Below, piece by piece: positions 52,427 to 61,693 of a DNA stretch of 64,000 nucleotides. Made by a program: the position numbers and the translations under genes. The stretch spans positions 1 through 64,000 of the forward strand of contig CAYZJV010000004.1 in NCBI GenBank assembly GCA_964478945.1. Direction: 5' to 3'. Each line of letters begins with the position of its first letter. Position 1 is the stretch's first letter. Source of the DNA: CAYZJV01 sp964478945 (lineage in GTDB: Bacteria > Spirochaetota > Spirochaetia > Sphaerochaetales > Sphaerochaetaceae). The notes under the pieces are model-generated. The model was not told the origin of the DNA. It did no database searches and worked only from the letters and a program-made list of their open reading frames with translations.

Positions 52427-53215
52427 ATGACGACAATTTTGGTGGGAACATCGGGATACAGCTACACGGAATGGGTCGGGCCCTTCTATCCGAAGGGAAC
52501 GAAAGCCGACTCGTACCTTGTCCATTACGCATCGGTCTTTTCCACGGTCGAGCTCAACTTCAGCTACTACCGAATGCCCGAGGCGAAACAATTGGAGGCG
52601 ATGCACATCCAAGCTCCCGGCTTGGGTTTCTCCATCAAGGCCCATGAATCGCTTACCCATACCATTGATCCTTCGTCTTGGCGTTCCGCCGCAGAAAGCT
52701 TCCGTTCCGCGATCGATGTAGTGCGTGGGACAGACTCCTTGCGCGCGATCCTGTTCCAGTTCCCCTATTCGTTCCACTACGAACCCGACCGACGCACCTA
52801 CCTCGACAAATTGTTGAGGGCTTTCCCCGGGTATCCCGTTGCTGTCGAATTCCGCAATGGCCGGTGGTACAACAACCGCACCCTCGATGCCCTCAGGGAG
52901 AGGAATGTCGCACTCGCATCGCTCGACTTGCCGGATGTGGAGGGCACTCCACCGATGATGGATGTACACACTTCGTCATTGGCCTATATCCGACTCCATG
53001 GCCGCAACAGGGAGACTTGGTGGGGTTCCGACGCGGCCTCAAGATATGATTATCTCTATACCGACAAGGAGCTCGAAGCCATTGCCGAACGCATACGGGG
53101 GCTGGCAACACCCACCAAGTTGGTGTTGGTCTATTTCAACAACCATCGCAGGGGGCAAGCGGTCCAAAACGCCTTGACCCTGCGCAAGCTTCTGGGAGTG
53201 GGTGATGGTGCATGA
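52427..53215 (+). CDS. DUF72 (YecE-like) protein at the head of the mutasome cassette
   Basis: A 262-residue TIM-barrel-like protein of the DUF72/YecE family. Family landmarks are VGTSGYSYTEWVGPFYP at the N-terminus, LNFSYYRMP, FSIKAHESLTH, ILFQFPYSFH, AVEFRNGRWY and the C-terminal VYFNNHRRGQAVQNA. No biochemical role is firmly established for the family. It occupies the place where ImuA or a RecA-like accessory protein is found in other imuB-dnaE2 operons, and it overlaps the imuB-like gene by 11 bases. The start codon lies six bases after the -10 box and has no ribosome binding site. Confidence 0.88.
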   Translation: MTTILVGTSGYSYTEWVGPFYPKGTKADSYLVHYASVFSTVELNFSYYRMPEAKQLEAMHIQAPGLGFSIKAHESLTHTIDPSSWRSAAESFRSAIDVVRGTDSLRAILFQFPYSFHYEPDRRTYLDKLLRAFPGYPVAVEFRNGRWYNNRTLDALRERNVALASLDLPDVEGTPPMMDVHTSSLAYIRLHGRNRETWWGSDAASRYDYLYTDKELEAIAERIRGLATPTKLVLVYFNNHRRGQAVQNALTLRKLLGVGDGA

Positions 53216-54383
53216 CAAGGCCGATATCGTCCATATCAATGTAACCAATTTCGCCGCTGCGGTAGCGATCGCAAAAGAACCTTCCCTTGCGGATACCCCT
53301 TTTGTCATGGCGAGGGAGGGAGCTTCCAGGCAAGTCGTGATAGCTCCCTCGCGAAGGGCCATGGAAGAGGGAATCCATACGGGAATGCCTGTGGCCACCG
53401 CATTGCGGATCGATCCTTCATTGAGGGTCGTCTCTCCCGATACGAAGGCCACCGCACAAGCCGAAGCGATGCTTTGCGGTATCGCCTCACGTTTCTCTCC
53501 AACGGTCCAACACGATCTTGGAGGACACCTCTACATCGATGTATCGGGCACTTCCCGCCTGTTCGGACCTCCTATGGATTGTGCGGTCAGGATCCGCAAT
53601 GAGATCCATGCTGGACTGAACATGGATCCCGCGGTAGCCGTGGCAACCAACAAATTGGTCGCAAAGGTGGGAACAAGGGCGATACGTCCTTGTGGCATCA
53701 CTTATGTGAAGGCGGGCGATGAATCGTCGTTCCTCGCCATGCAGGATATCGCACTGTTGCCCGGAGTGGGACCATCCATAGGAAAATTGTTGTCGGTGGC
53801 CGGTTTTCAGGACATTGGACAGCTCGCTGTGTTGGACGACCACCAGATTACCGCCTTGCTCGGGACGCGGGGAATCGCACTCAGGAATGCGGCGCGGGGT
53901 TGGGACACCTCACCTGTCGACCCACGCGATCCGGGAGCGAGGGATATCCGCAGACGCATCGACTTCGCCGAACCCACAGATAGGATCGATGCGCTCCGGG
54001 CGGCCATGGTGGCCACGGCCGAAGATGCCGGCTTGGCCATGAGGAGGGAACTTCTCTCATGCTCATCGGTGCGGTGCGCGGTCTTCTGGGCCGACGGTTC
54101 TACGAGTGAAGGTTCCGAACGAACGAAAAGCCCTTTGATCCTTGATGAACAGATCATCGATGGCGCCTGGTCCGCATTGCAAAAGGCGTTGAAACGTCGG
54201 GTGAAAATCCGTTCCATGGCACTCGTGCTACGTGATCTCTCATCGGCAAGAAGGGAACCCGATCTGTTCACTCCACCCGGCTATGTGTCCCGGGAAGATC
54301 GGCTGCAGACCGCGGTCGACGCCACCCGTCTCCGTTTCGGAGTGGGAGCCATCACCCATGCGGCGGCGGTGTTCCATGTGTAG
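53205..54383 (+). CDS. imuB: ImuB-like inactive Y-family polymerase
   Basis: A 392-residue Y-family protein with palm, finger, thumb and little-finger regions recognisable (TPFVMARE, SGTSRLFG, ATNKLVAKVGT, LLPGVGPSIGKLLSVAGF). The catalytic acids are gone: the first Asp (H-x-D) is N12 in HINVTNF, and the DE pair of the SxDEa motif is replaced by G107-H108 in GGHLYIDVSG. Loss of the catalytic triad is the defining trait of ImuB, which acts as a scaffold linking the translesion polymerase DnaE2 to the sliding clamp. I see no clear clamp-binding motif in it. GGAG lies eight bases before the ATG; the 3' end overlaps the dnaE2-like gene by eight bases. Confidence 0.88.
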   Translation: MVHDKADIVHINVTNFAAAVAIAKEPSLADTPFVMAREGASRQVVIAPSRRAMEEGIHTGMPVATALRIDPSLRVVSPDTKATAQAEAMLCGIASRFSPTVQHDLGGHLYIDVSGTSRLFGPPMDCAVRIRNEIHAGLNMDPAVAVATNKLVAKVGTRAIRPCGITYVKAGDESSFLAMQDIALLPGVGPSIGKLLSVAGFQDIGQLAVLDDHQITALLGTRGIALRNAARGWDTSPVDPRDPGARDIRRRIDFAEPTDRIDALRAAMVATAEDAGLAMRRELLSCSSVRCAVFWADGSTSEGSERTKSPLILDEQIIDGAWSALQKALKRRVKIRSMALVLRDLSSARREPDLFTPPGYVSREDRLQTAVDATRLRFGVGAITHAAAVFHV

Positions 54384-57279
54384 CCGCCTCGGAATCCGCT
54401 CATCCTTCTCGCTTTTGTGGGGAACCTGTGCTCCGAAAGGGATCATGGAGTTTCTTGCCTCCGAAGGCTGTACCACACTTGCGATCACCGACAGGGACAA
54501 TATGTATGGTCTGCATGAGATTCGTGAGGAGGCTTTCGATCATCGGATGCGTGTGGTGATTGGTTCGGAATTGACCACACCCGATGGTTCGATCTTCGTT
54601 TTCGTCAAGCATCCCACAGGGTATTCACGCCTGTGTACGATTCTTTCCCACAAGCGGTGTACCGTTGGTTTCGATGTGGTCGATGCACTGGGAAGGGATT
54701 CCGAGGGTCTGGTGTTGGCGGCATCCATGCCACAGATGCTCGTTTCATTGGCACACTATGGTTCCGAATTGTACGCTGCGATATCGCCACATTGGTTTGG
54801 AAGCATTCCACTTGCACGGCAATTGGGAATACCGTTGATGGCGATCGATGACGCCACCTTTCTTGCTTCCGGCGACCATGAGGTGCACAAGGTACTGAGA
54901 TCCATCCATCTGAAGAAGAATATGGGGATGCTGGGTGAGGATGAGGTGGAGCCTGCCGAGCATCGGATTCTTACCACACAGCATTATATGCAAGCGCTCT
55001 CCTCTTGGCCCGAAGCCTTGCGGAACACCGAACACATTGCCGATGCATGTGCCGACATTTCGTTGTTCGAATCCTTCGTATTTCCATCCTATCCCGATGC
55101 AAAGGTCCAACTGCGCAAGCGGGTGCTCGTTGGAGCGGAGAAGCGCTACGGAGAGTTGTCGGATGCGATCCTGGAACGCATCGGATATGAGCTGGATATC
55201 ATCAACAGAAAGGGATTCGCACCCTACTTCCTTGTGATGGACGATATCGTAGCCATGGCGAGCCGCACTTGTGGAAGAGGATCCGCCGCCGCATCGATCG
55301 TCTCCTATGCACTGGGCATCACGAATGTCGACCCCATCGCCCACAACCTCTATTTCGAACGGTTTCTCACCTTGTCGCGGAGCGACCCTCCCGATATCGA
55401 TGTCGATTTCGCATGGGATGAACGGGATGCGATACTCCATGCCGTCATTGAACGGTTCGGCAAGGACAACTGTGCCCGTGTGGCCAACCACAATCGGTTC
55501 AGATTCCGTTCCGCACTCAGAGAAACGGCCCGAGCGTACGGAATTTCGGATGCCGACACCACCCGTATGGAGAGGAGATTGTTCGAGTCGGGTCTCGAGG
55601 GAATCGACGACCCACTCTGGCATACGGTATGCGCACTGGCCTCCCGTATGGAGGGTATGCCGAGAGGTCTTTCGATGCACTGCGGAGGGATGGTCATCAC
55701 CCCGCGGCAGATCGGGACCTATGCCCCGGTCGAATACTCGCGTGAAGGGTACCCTCTGCTCGCATGGGAGAAGGAGGGTACCGAGTCTGCCCGATTGGTG
55801 AAGATCGATCTCTTGGGCAACCGTTCCCTTGCGGTGATCCGCGATACGTTGGCAAACCTCCGTGAAGAAGGGGTGTCGATCGATGAGCGTACTTGGCATC
55901 CCGCCGAAGATCGACCGACGGTGGAAGCTCTCGCCATTGGCGATTCCATCGGAGTATTCTACATCGAATCACCTGCGATGCGCCAATTGCAGAAGAAGAC
56001 CGGAAGGGGGGATTTCGCCCATATCGTAATCCACTCTTCCATTATTCGTCCCGCCGCCAACGCCTATATCAATGAATATGTGAGAAGACTCAAAGGTGGC
56101 GCATGGGAACCCCTACACCCTCTGTTGGAGAAGATATTGGACGAAACCTACGGAATACTCTGTTACCAGGAGGATGTCTCGAAAGTTGCCATGGCACTCG
56201 CCGGATTCGATGAAGCGGATGCCGATGCACTGAGGAAAGTGATCTCGAAGAAATCTGGCGGACAAAAACTTGAACGGTATCGACTACAGTTCTTTTCGGG
56301 ATGTTGTTCGCATGGGGTGGAGGAACAGACCGTAGAACGAATTTGGGAAATGATGCTCTCTTTCGACGGTTATTCGTTCTGCAAGCCCCACTCGGCTTCC
56401 TATGCGATGGTCTCCTTCCAATCGGCCTATCTCAGGGTCCATCATCCGGCTCCATTCATGGCCGCGGTCCTCACCAACCAGGGAGGATACTACAGGCCCC
56501 AAGCCTATATCAGTGAAGCCAGGAGAATGGGTCTGCAGGTGGAGGGACCCGATATCAACAGGAGTCGTTGGGGGTATTTCGGACAAGGTTGTACAGTGGT
56601 CGTGGGTTTCATGGCAATCGCAAACCTTTCCAAGGCCGCGGTCTCCACCATACTCTCCGAGAGAGAGCGCCATGGATTCTTCACTTCATTGGAGGAGGCT
56701 TCGTCCCGGCTCTCGTTGGGAAGGGAAGATCTCGTATCGCTTGTGGCAGCGGGAACCTGCGATTCCCTTGCTCCCGCTCTGCCTAGAAGCGAACAGTTGC
56801 GTACAATGCTCCTTTCACGCAGAAACACCTCCGAACAGGGGCAGTTGTTCGCAATGGAGGAGCCTCTATCCTCCATCCCGTTGCCAGTACCCGGAAAAGT
56901 CCGTGGCGAGGCCGAACTCTTGCGGGAATTCGAGTCCCTGGGTTTTCTGAGGGACCACCATCCTTTGATGCTTTGGGCCCGTCGGATCATGGCCATCCCA
57001 CGCATCAGGGCAATCGATCTTTCCGTGCATGTGGGAAAACGGGTTTCGGTCATAGGATGGCCGATCACACGCAAGACGGTATGGACAAAGAATGGATTGC
57101 CAATGGATTTCATCTCATTCGAAGATGAAACGGCACTCTACGAAACCATTTTCTTCCCACAGGTGCATGAGGCCTATCGAAAACTGCTTTATGGACAGAG
57201 GCCGCTGGTGATACGTGCAATGGTACGCGACGATGATGGCGCGTTATACCTCGAAGTCGCCTCGATTTCAGTGATTTGA
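54376..57279 (+). CDS. dnaE2: DnaE2/ImuC-like error-prone DNA polymerase
   Basis: A 967-residue C-family polymerase. The N-terminal PHP domain is degenerate: the HxHxxxS start is RSSFSLL and the TDHD motif is ITDRD (about 37-41), so its phosphoesterase site is incomplete. The polymerase site is intact, with PPDIDVDF (about 336-343) and the third aspartate in KIDLLG (about 475). Helix-hairpin-helix and OB-fold regions follow. QGQLF near residue 820 fits the sliding-clamp motif QxxLF. At 967 residues it is shorter than replicative DnaE and near the DnaE2 class. With the ImuB-like protein it is expected to perform damage-induced mutagenic synthesis. No strong ribosome binding site precedes the ATG; translation is probably coupled. 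Confidence 0.9.
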   Translation: MCSRLGIRSSFSLLWGTCAPKGIMEFLASEGCTTLAITDRDNMYGLHEIREEAFDHRMRVVIGSELTTPDGSIFVFVKHPTGYSRLCTILSHKRCTVGFDVVDALGRDSEGLVLAASMPQMLVSLAHYGSELYAAISPHWFGSIPLARQLGIPLMAIDDATFLASGDHEVHKVLRSIHLKKNMGMLGEDEVEPAEHRILTTQHYMQALSSWPEALRNTEHIADACADISLFESFVFPSYPDAKVQLRKRVLVGAEKRYGELSDAILERIGYELDIINRKGFAPYFLVMDDIVAMASRTCGRGSAAASIVSYALGITNVDPIAHNLYFERFLTLSRSDPPDIDVDFAWDERDAILHAVIERFGKDNCARVANHNRFRFRSALRETARAYGISDADTTRMERRLFESGLEGIDDPLWHTVCALASRMEGMPRGLSMHCGGMVITPRQIGTYAPVEYSREGYPLLAWEKEGTESARLVKIDLLGNRSLAVIRDTLANLREEGVSIDERTWHPAEDRPTVEALAIGDSIGVFYIESPAMRQLQKKTGRGDFAHIVIHSSIIRPAANAYINEYVRRLKGGAWEPLHPLLEKILDETYGILCYQEDVSKVAMALAGFDEADADALRKVISKKSGGQKLERYRLQFFSGCCSHGVEEQTVERIWEMMLSFDGYSFCKPHSASYAMVSFQSAYLRVHHPAPFMAAVLTNQGGYYRPQAYISEARRMGLQVEGPDINRSRWGYFGQGCTVVVGFMAIANLSKAAVSTILSERERHGFFTSLEEASSRLSLGREDLVSLVAAGTCDSLAPALPRSEQLRTMLLSRRNTSEQGQLFAMEEPLSSIPLPVPGKVRGEAELLREFESLGFLRDHHPLMLWARRIMAIPRIRAIDLSVHVGKRVSVIGWPITRKTVWTKNGLPMDFISFEDETALYETIFFPQVHEAYRKLLYGQRPLVIRAMVRDDDGALYLEVASISVI

Positions 57280-57311
57280 TGCGGTTTTGGCCCAAATTTT
57301 CGCTATAAATT

Positions 57312-57340
57312 TTTACAGAATCCAAAACATGCGCTACAAT
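57312..57340 (+). promoter_or_regulatory. nqr operon promoter
   Basis: TTTACA (57312-57317), 17 bases, TACAAT (57335-57340), about 22 bases before the chosen nqrB ATG. Confidence 0.6.
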
Positions 57341-57362
57341 GGAGGAAATTCTGAGGGAGGAT

Positions 57363-58310
57363 ATGGTGAAAATCCAAAAACAACAGGTGATGCGAAATGT
57401 CCTGATCGCATTGTCTCCATTGTGTCTTGCGGCTATCTACCTCTATGGTTGGCGGTTCATTGCCGTCCTATTGGTGGTGGCGGCGACAGGACTACTGTGT
57501 GAGTGGCTCATGGCCAAGCGATACCAACTGAAGGTGACCGAATCGTTGTTTGTCTCAAGCATGTTGTTCGCACTTTCATTGCCACCCGGAATTCCAATAT
57601 GGATTGCTGCCGTGGGCATCGCGTTCGGAATAATATTCGGAAAGATGGTATTCGGTGGTTTCGGCAAGAATGTATTCAATCCGGCGATCACCGCCCGTGC
57701 ATTCGTCTATATCAGTTTCGGTGTTCCGATGACCGCCCGTTTCGTGTTGCCGCAGACTGCGTTGAATTGGTTCCCGGCGGGCTTCGGCACATGGTTGACC
57801 ACAGCCGACAGCGTATCGGCCGCAACTCCGATGGCAACGAAATCGGCATCCTATCTCAGCCTCCTGTTGGGAAACATCAGTGGAAGTTTCGGAGAGACTT
57901 CCGCCATATTGATCATCTTGGGTGGAGCCTTCATCCTTTATAAGAAGGCTGCCAACTGGAAGATCGTCACGGGATCGATCGTCTCGTTCTTGGTATTGCA
58001 GACCATATTGTGGGCTGCTGGTCATCCGAATGCTTCAAACCCGTTGTACGCACTGCTTAGCGGCTCATTCCTTCTCGGATCATTCTTCATGATCACCGAT
58101 CCGGTCTCCTCATCCCAATCGACCGATCCGGGACGATGGGTCTACGGCATCATGTTCGGCTTGTTGACCGTGGTCATCAGGGTATTTTCGAACTGGGCCG
58201 AGGGAGTTACATTCGCTATCCTGTTGGCCAACATGTTCGGTCCCCTGTTCGACCATTATTTCAAACAGAGGAAAGCGAAGAAGAAAGCGAAGGCGGGAGG
58301 TGCCGCATGA
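57363..58310 (+). CDS. nqrB: Na+-translocating NADH:quinone reductase subunit B (NqrB/RnfD type)
   Basis: A 315-residue membrane subunit with about ten helices. The covalent FMN site is probably the threonine of DSVSAATPMATKS (about 150), matching SATP/SGAT-type motifs, and the GFGKNVFNPAITARAF segment is the family hallmark. It is shorter than typical NqrB (about 410) and close to RnfD in length. The promoter -10 box overlaps an upstream in-frame ATG at 57339, so I chose the ATG at 57363, with GGGAGG close before it. It is the first gene of the cluster; nqrA is absent. It ends with ATGA overlapping nqrC. Confidence 0.88.
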   Translation: MVKIQKQQVMRNVLIALSPLCLAAIYLYGWRFIAVLLVVAATGLLCEWLMAKRYQLKVTESLFVSSMLFALSLPPGIPIWIAAVGIAFGIIFGKMVFGGFGKNVFNPAITARAFVYISFGVPMTARFVLPQTALNWFPAGFGTWLTTADSVSAATPMATKSASYLSLLLGNISGSFGETSAILIILGGAFILYKKAANWKIVTGSIVSFLVLQTILWAAGHPNASNPLYALLSGSFLLGSFFMITDPVSSSQSTDPGRWVYGIMFGLLTVVIRVFSNWAEGVTFAILLANMFGPLFDHYFKQRKAKKKAKAGGAA

Positions 58311-58900
58311 AGACACAGAGTTTTTATGTGAGGAGAATCCATCCCATTGTGGTGATGGCCATGGTCACCATCGCATGTATCCTCATCACCGCGTCGTTAC
58401 ACCTCTATACACGCGAACGTGTTGCCACCAATGAGCAATTCTTCCTCAATCGAAGCATTCTCAATGCGGCTGGAGTGGTACATGATGGCCAACCAACCTC
58501 GGTTGCGGCGCTTTTCGCAGAAAATGTGGAATTCGATTCCGGTGTGTATCATGTGAAGACAGCCGATGGTTCGCTGCGGCATGTGATTGAGATCACCGGA
58601 CCCGGACTCTGGGGTCCGATCACCATCATGATCGGCTTCGAGGACGATCTGGCCACCATCAGCGGAGTGTCCATAGTAAGTCAGAACGAAACTCCCGGAC
58701 TCGGTGCGAGAATAGAGGAACCTTGGTTCACAGAACAGTTCGCAGGGAAACAGGGACCCTTCAGCATGGTGGAGGAGGGAACCAGTGCCGCACCCGACGA
58801 ATTCGATGCGATCACCGGTGCGACGAGAACCAGCGAGTCGTTCAGGAATATCGTGAATAGGGCTGTGGCGAACAGCGACACCATTTCGAGGGGGCAATGA
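58307..58900 (+). CDS. nqrC: NADH:quinone reductase subunit C (NqrC/RnfG type)
   Basis: A 197-residue protein with one N-terminal membrane helix (about 14-36) and an extracytoplasmic FMN-binding domain. The covalent flavin threonine is in ITGATRTSES (about 176-185), and the NETPGLGARIEEPWF motif is conserved. The length lies between NqrC and RnfG. GGGAGG lies six bases before the ATG, which overlaps the nqrB stop. Confidence 0.92.
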   Translation: MKTQSFYVRRIHPIVVMAMVTIACILITASLHLYTRERVATNEQFFLNRSILNAAGVVHDGQPTSVAALFAENVEFDSGVYHVKTADGSLRHVIEITGPGLWGPITIMIGFEDDLATISGVSIVSQNETPGLGARIEEPWFTEQFAGKQGPFSMVEEGTSAAPDEFDAITGATRTSESFRNIVNRAVANSDTISRGQ

Positions 58901-58901
58901 T

Positions 58902-59505
<604 letters not shown>

Positions 59506-59513
<8 letters not shown>

Positions 59514-60099
59514 GTTCTTGTTTCCATTGGCTGTGTTCTTCGCCGCCATTTTCACCAACAACATCCTCCTCACCAACTATCTGGGAATGTGTTCCTTCCT
59601 TTCGGTTTCCAAGGAGTTGGAGACATCGGCAGGATTGGGAATCGCGGTCACCTTCGTACTTGCGGTCACCACGGCGATCAACTGGGTCGTATATCACTTT
59701 CTTTTGGTTCCGTTCCAATTGGAGTATCTGAGATTCATCGTATTCATCATCGTGATCGCGGCATTCGTACAACTGATCGAAATGGTGATCGAACGCTACA
59801 GTGAAGGGCTTTATTTCGCATTGGGAATATTCCTTCCATTGATCACAGTGAACTGTGCGATTCTCGGTGTTTCGCTGTTCATGGTGATTCGTGAATATTC
59901 ATTCATCACCAGCTTCTTCTTCGGTCTCGGCAGCGGGCTCGGATGGTTGTTGGCGATACTGGCGATGGCAGGCATCAGACAGCGGCTGAGAACCGCCAAG
60001 ATACCTCCCGGGCTCGATGGAGCGGGAATCGCCCTGGTGATCGCAGGATTCATGGCAATGGCTTTCATGGGATTCTCGGGAATGATCACCATCTCATAG
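59506..60099 (+). CDS. nqrE: NADH:quinone reductase subunit E
   Basis: A 197-residue six-helix membrane subunit. Iron-centre cysteines are in LGMCSFLSVS (about 26) and VNCAILGVS (about 120). FTNNILLTNYLGMC and the closing GFSGMITI tail are typical of NqrE/RnfA. AAGGAGGG lies before the ATG, which overlaps nqrD. Confidence 0.94.
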
Positions 60100-60108
60100 G
60101 AGGAGCAG

Positions 60109-61212
60109 ATGATAGCAACATTATTGATCAGCATACTTGTGATCACCGCGATCGCTGTCGTGCTCGCCCTACTCATGGTGATAGCCGATGCGACCGTGGG
60201 AAACTACGGTGTGGTGAAGATCAACATCAACGATAAGAAGGAACTGGAGGTCCAAGGCGGACAACCGCTGTTGAAGGCCCTCAATGGAGAGGGTGTATTC
60301 ATACCCAGCGCCTGCGGAGGACGGGGATCATGCGGACTCTGCAAAGTTCGCGTGGTCGAAGGTGGCGGCAACTACCTTCCCACCGAATTGCCTTGGATTT
60401 CCGAGGAAGAGAAGAAGCAACAGGTTCGTCTCTCCTGCCAGTTCAAGGTCAAGAACGATGTCTCCATCATGATTCCTGAGGAATTGTTCTCCGTACGGCA
60501 ATTCCAGACCAAAGTGGAGAGCATCAGGGACCTCACCCACGACATCAAGGAAGTGAGGCTCAAGTTGATCGAACCGGCGAATATCGAGATGAAGGCAGGA
60601 CAGTTCATCCAGTTCCAGGTCCCCGCCTACGAACTGACCGACGAACCTGTCTACAGGGCCTATTCGATGGCTTCCGTACCGAGCGATACCACCCATATCG
60701 AATTGGAGATCCGCTTGGTACCGAACGGAATCTGTACCACGTATGTGCATAAACATCTCAAGGAAGGCGATGAGGTGATGGTCAACGGACCGTATGGGGA
60801 ATTCTTCCTCAGGGATACCGAGCGTCCGATCATCTGTATCGCCGGAGGTTCGGGTATGGCTCCCCTCAAGTCGATCCTTCTCGATATGGCGGAAAAGAAG
60901 AGTTCGAGAAAAGTCCGCTACTTCTTCGGAGCGAGGGCCCTAAGGGACTTGTTCCTGCTTGATGAGATGAAGGCGCTTGAAGATGAAATGGAAAACTTCA
61001 AGTTCATCCCGGCCCTTAGCGATCCACTTCCGGAGGACAACTGGAAAGGTGAAGAGGGACTTATCACCGATGTGGTGAAACGGTTGACCGAGGATGCTTC
61101 CGAGAGCGAGGCATATCTCTGTGGGAGTCCCGGCATGATAGACGCCTGCGTAAAGGTGTTGCAGGAATTGGGAATGCCCGAAGCACGTATCTACTACGAT
61201 AAGTTCGCTTGA
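60109..61212 (+). CDS. nqrF: NADH:quinone reductase subunit F (NADH-binding)
   Basis: A 367-residue peripheral subunit anchored by one N-terminal helix (about 4-26). A [2Fe-2S] domain (ACGGRGSCGLCKV and the later RLSCQF, about 67-120) is followed by the FAD domain (YRAYSMAS, about 183-190) and the NADH domain (CIAGGSGMAPLKSI, YFFGARALRDL, YLCGSPGMIDAC). It accepts electrons from NADH and starts the sodium-pumping chain. Its presence instead of RnfB and RnfC identifies the cluster as NQR rather than RNF. GGAGGAG lies before the ATG. Confidence 0.96.
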   Translation: MIATLLISILVITAIAVVLALLMVIADATVGNYGVVKININDKKELEVQGGQPLLKALNGEGVFIPSACGGRGSCGLCKVRVVEGGGNYLPTELPWISEEEKKQQVRLSCQFKVKNDVSIMIPEELFSVRQFQTKVESIRDLTHDIKEVRLKLIEPANIEMKAGQFIQFQVPAYELTDEPVYRAYSMASVPSDTTHIELEIRLVPNGICTTYVHKHLKEGDEVMVNGPYGEFFLRDTERPIICIAGGSGMAPLKSILLDMAEKKSSRKVRYFFGARALRDLFLLDEMKALEDEMENFKFIPALSDPLPEDNWKGEEGLITDVVKRLTEDASESEAYLCGSPGMIDACVKVLQELGMPEARIYYDKFA

Positions 61213-61232
61213 TTGGAAAAGAGGAGTCAATT

Positions 61233-61691
61233 ATGAAGCAGACACCCGCTTACGATGCGATACAACGACAGATGGCACCCGGGGTGATCACCTTGGAGGG
61301 ATTCCTGGGTACCGATACACGGAAGCTCATCGATATTCTCGCAGCCGATGATGCGACGGTCCGTAGGGCGGAGACGACGCATGCCAAGATTGCCGAAAGG
61401 ATGCAGTATTTCAGGAATGCGGGTTTGGATGGTCTTGGTGAGTTCATGTCCATGGATGGTCATTTCGAGGTGAAGGTCGATTCGGTGAGGGGCAAACTCC
61501 CCTCTCCGTTCGGTGGTCCGGGAATGTATGAGAAGGTAAATACCACAGTGGTGAACAAACACCTTGGAAAAGAGGTGGTCTTCACCGACCTCCACATCCA
61601 TTTCGTACGGGACCATGGCTTTTATGAAGGCCAAGGTTCACCTTTCCGTCTCGAACCAGAGGATCTCATCGAGGTGCTCGAGGTCGAATGA
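61233..61691 (+). CDS. unknown protein in the nqr operon
   Basis: I do not recognise this 152-residue soluble protein. It has no signal peptide or membrane helix. The middle is glycine- and proline-rich (GKLPSPFGGPGMYEKVNTTV) and the C-terminal part holds a histidine cluster, TDLHIHFVRDHGFYEG (about 117-132), which could bind metal. GAGGAG lies seven bases before the ATG and the gene starts 20 bases after nqrF, so it is almost certainly co-transcribed. A role in flavin or iron insertion into NQR, or in its regulation, is only a guess from position. It ends two bases from the convergent HD-GYP gene. Confidence 0.75.
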   Translation: MKQTPAYDAIQRQMAPGVITLEGFLGTDTRKLIDILAADDATVRRAETTHAKIAERMQYFRNAGLDGLGEFMSMDGHFEVKVDSVRGKLPSPFGGPGMYEKVNTTVVNKHLGKEVVFTDLHIHFVRDHGFYEGQGSPFRLEPEDLIEVLEVE

Positions 61692-61693
61692 CC

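Noticed and set aside
53205..54383. Active DNA polymerase IV (DinB)
   Set aside because: The three catalytic acidic residues are replaced, and the DnaE2-like neighbour points to ImuB.
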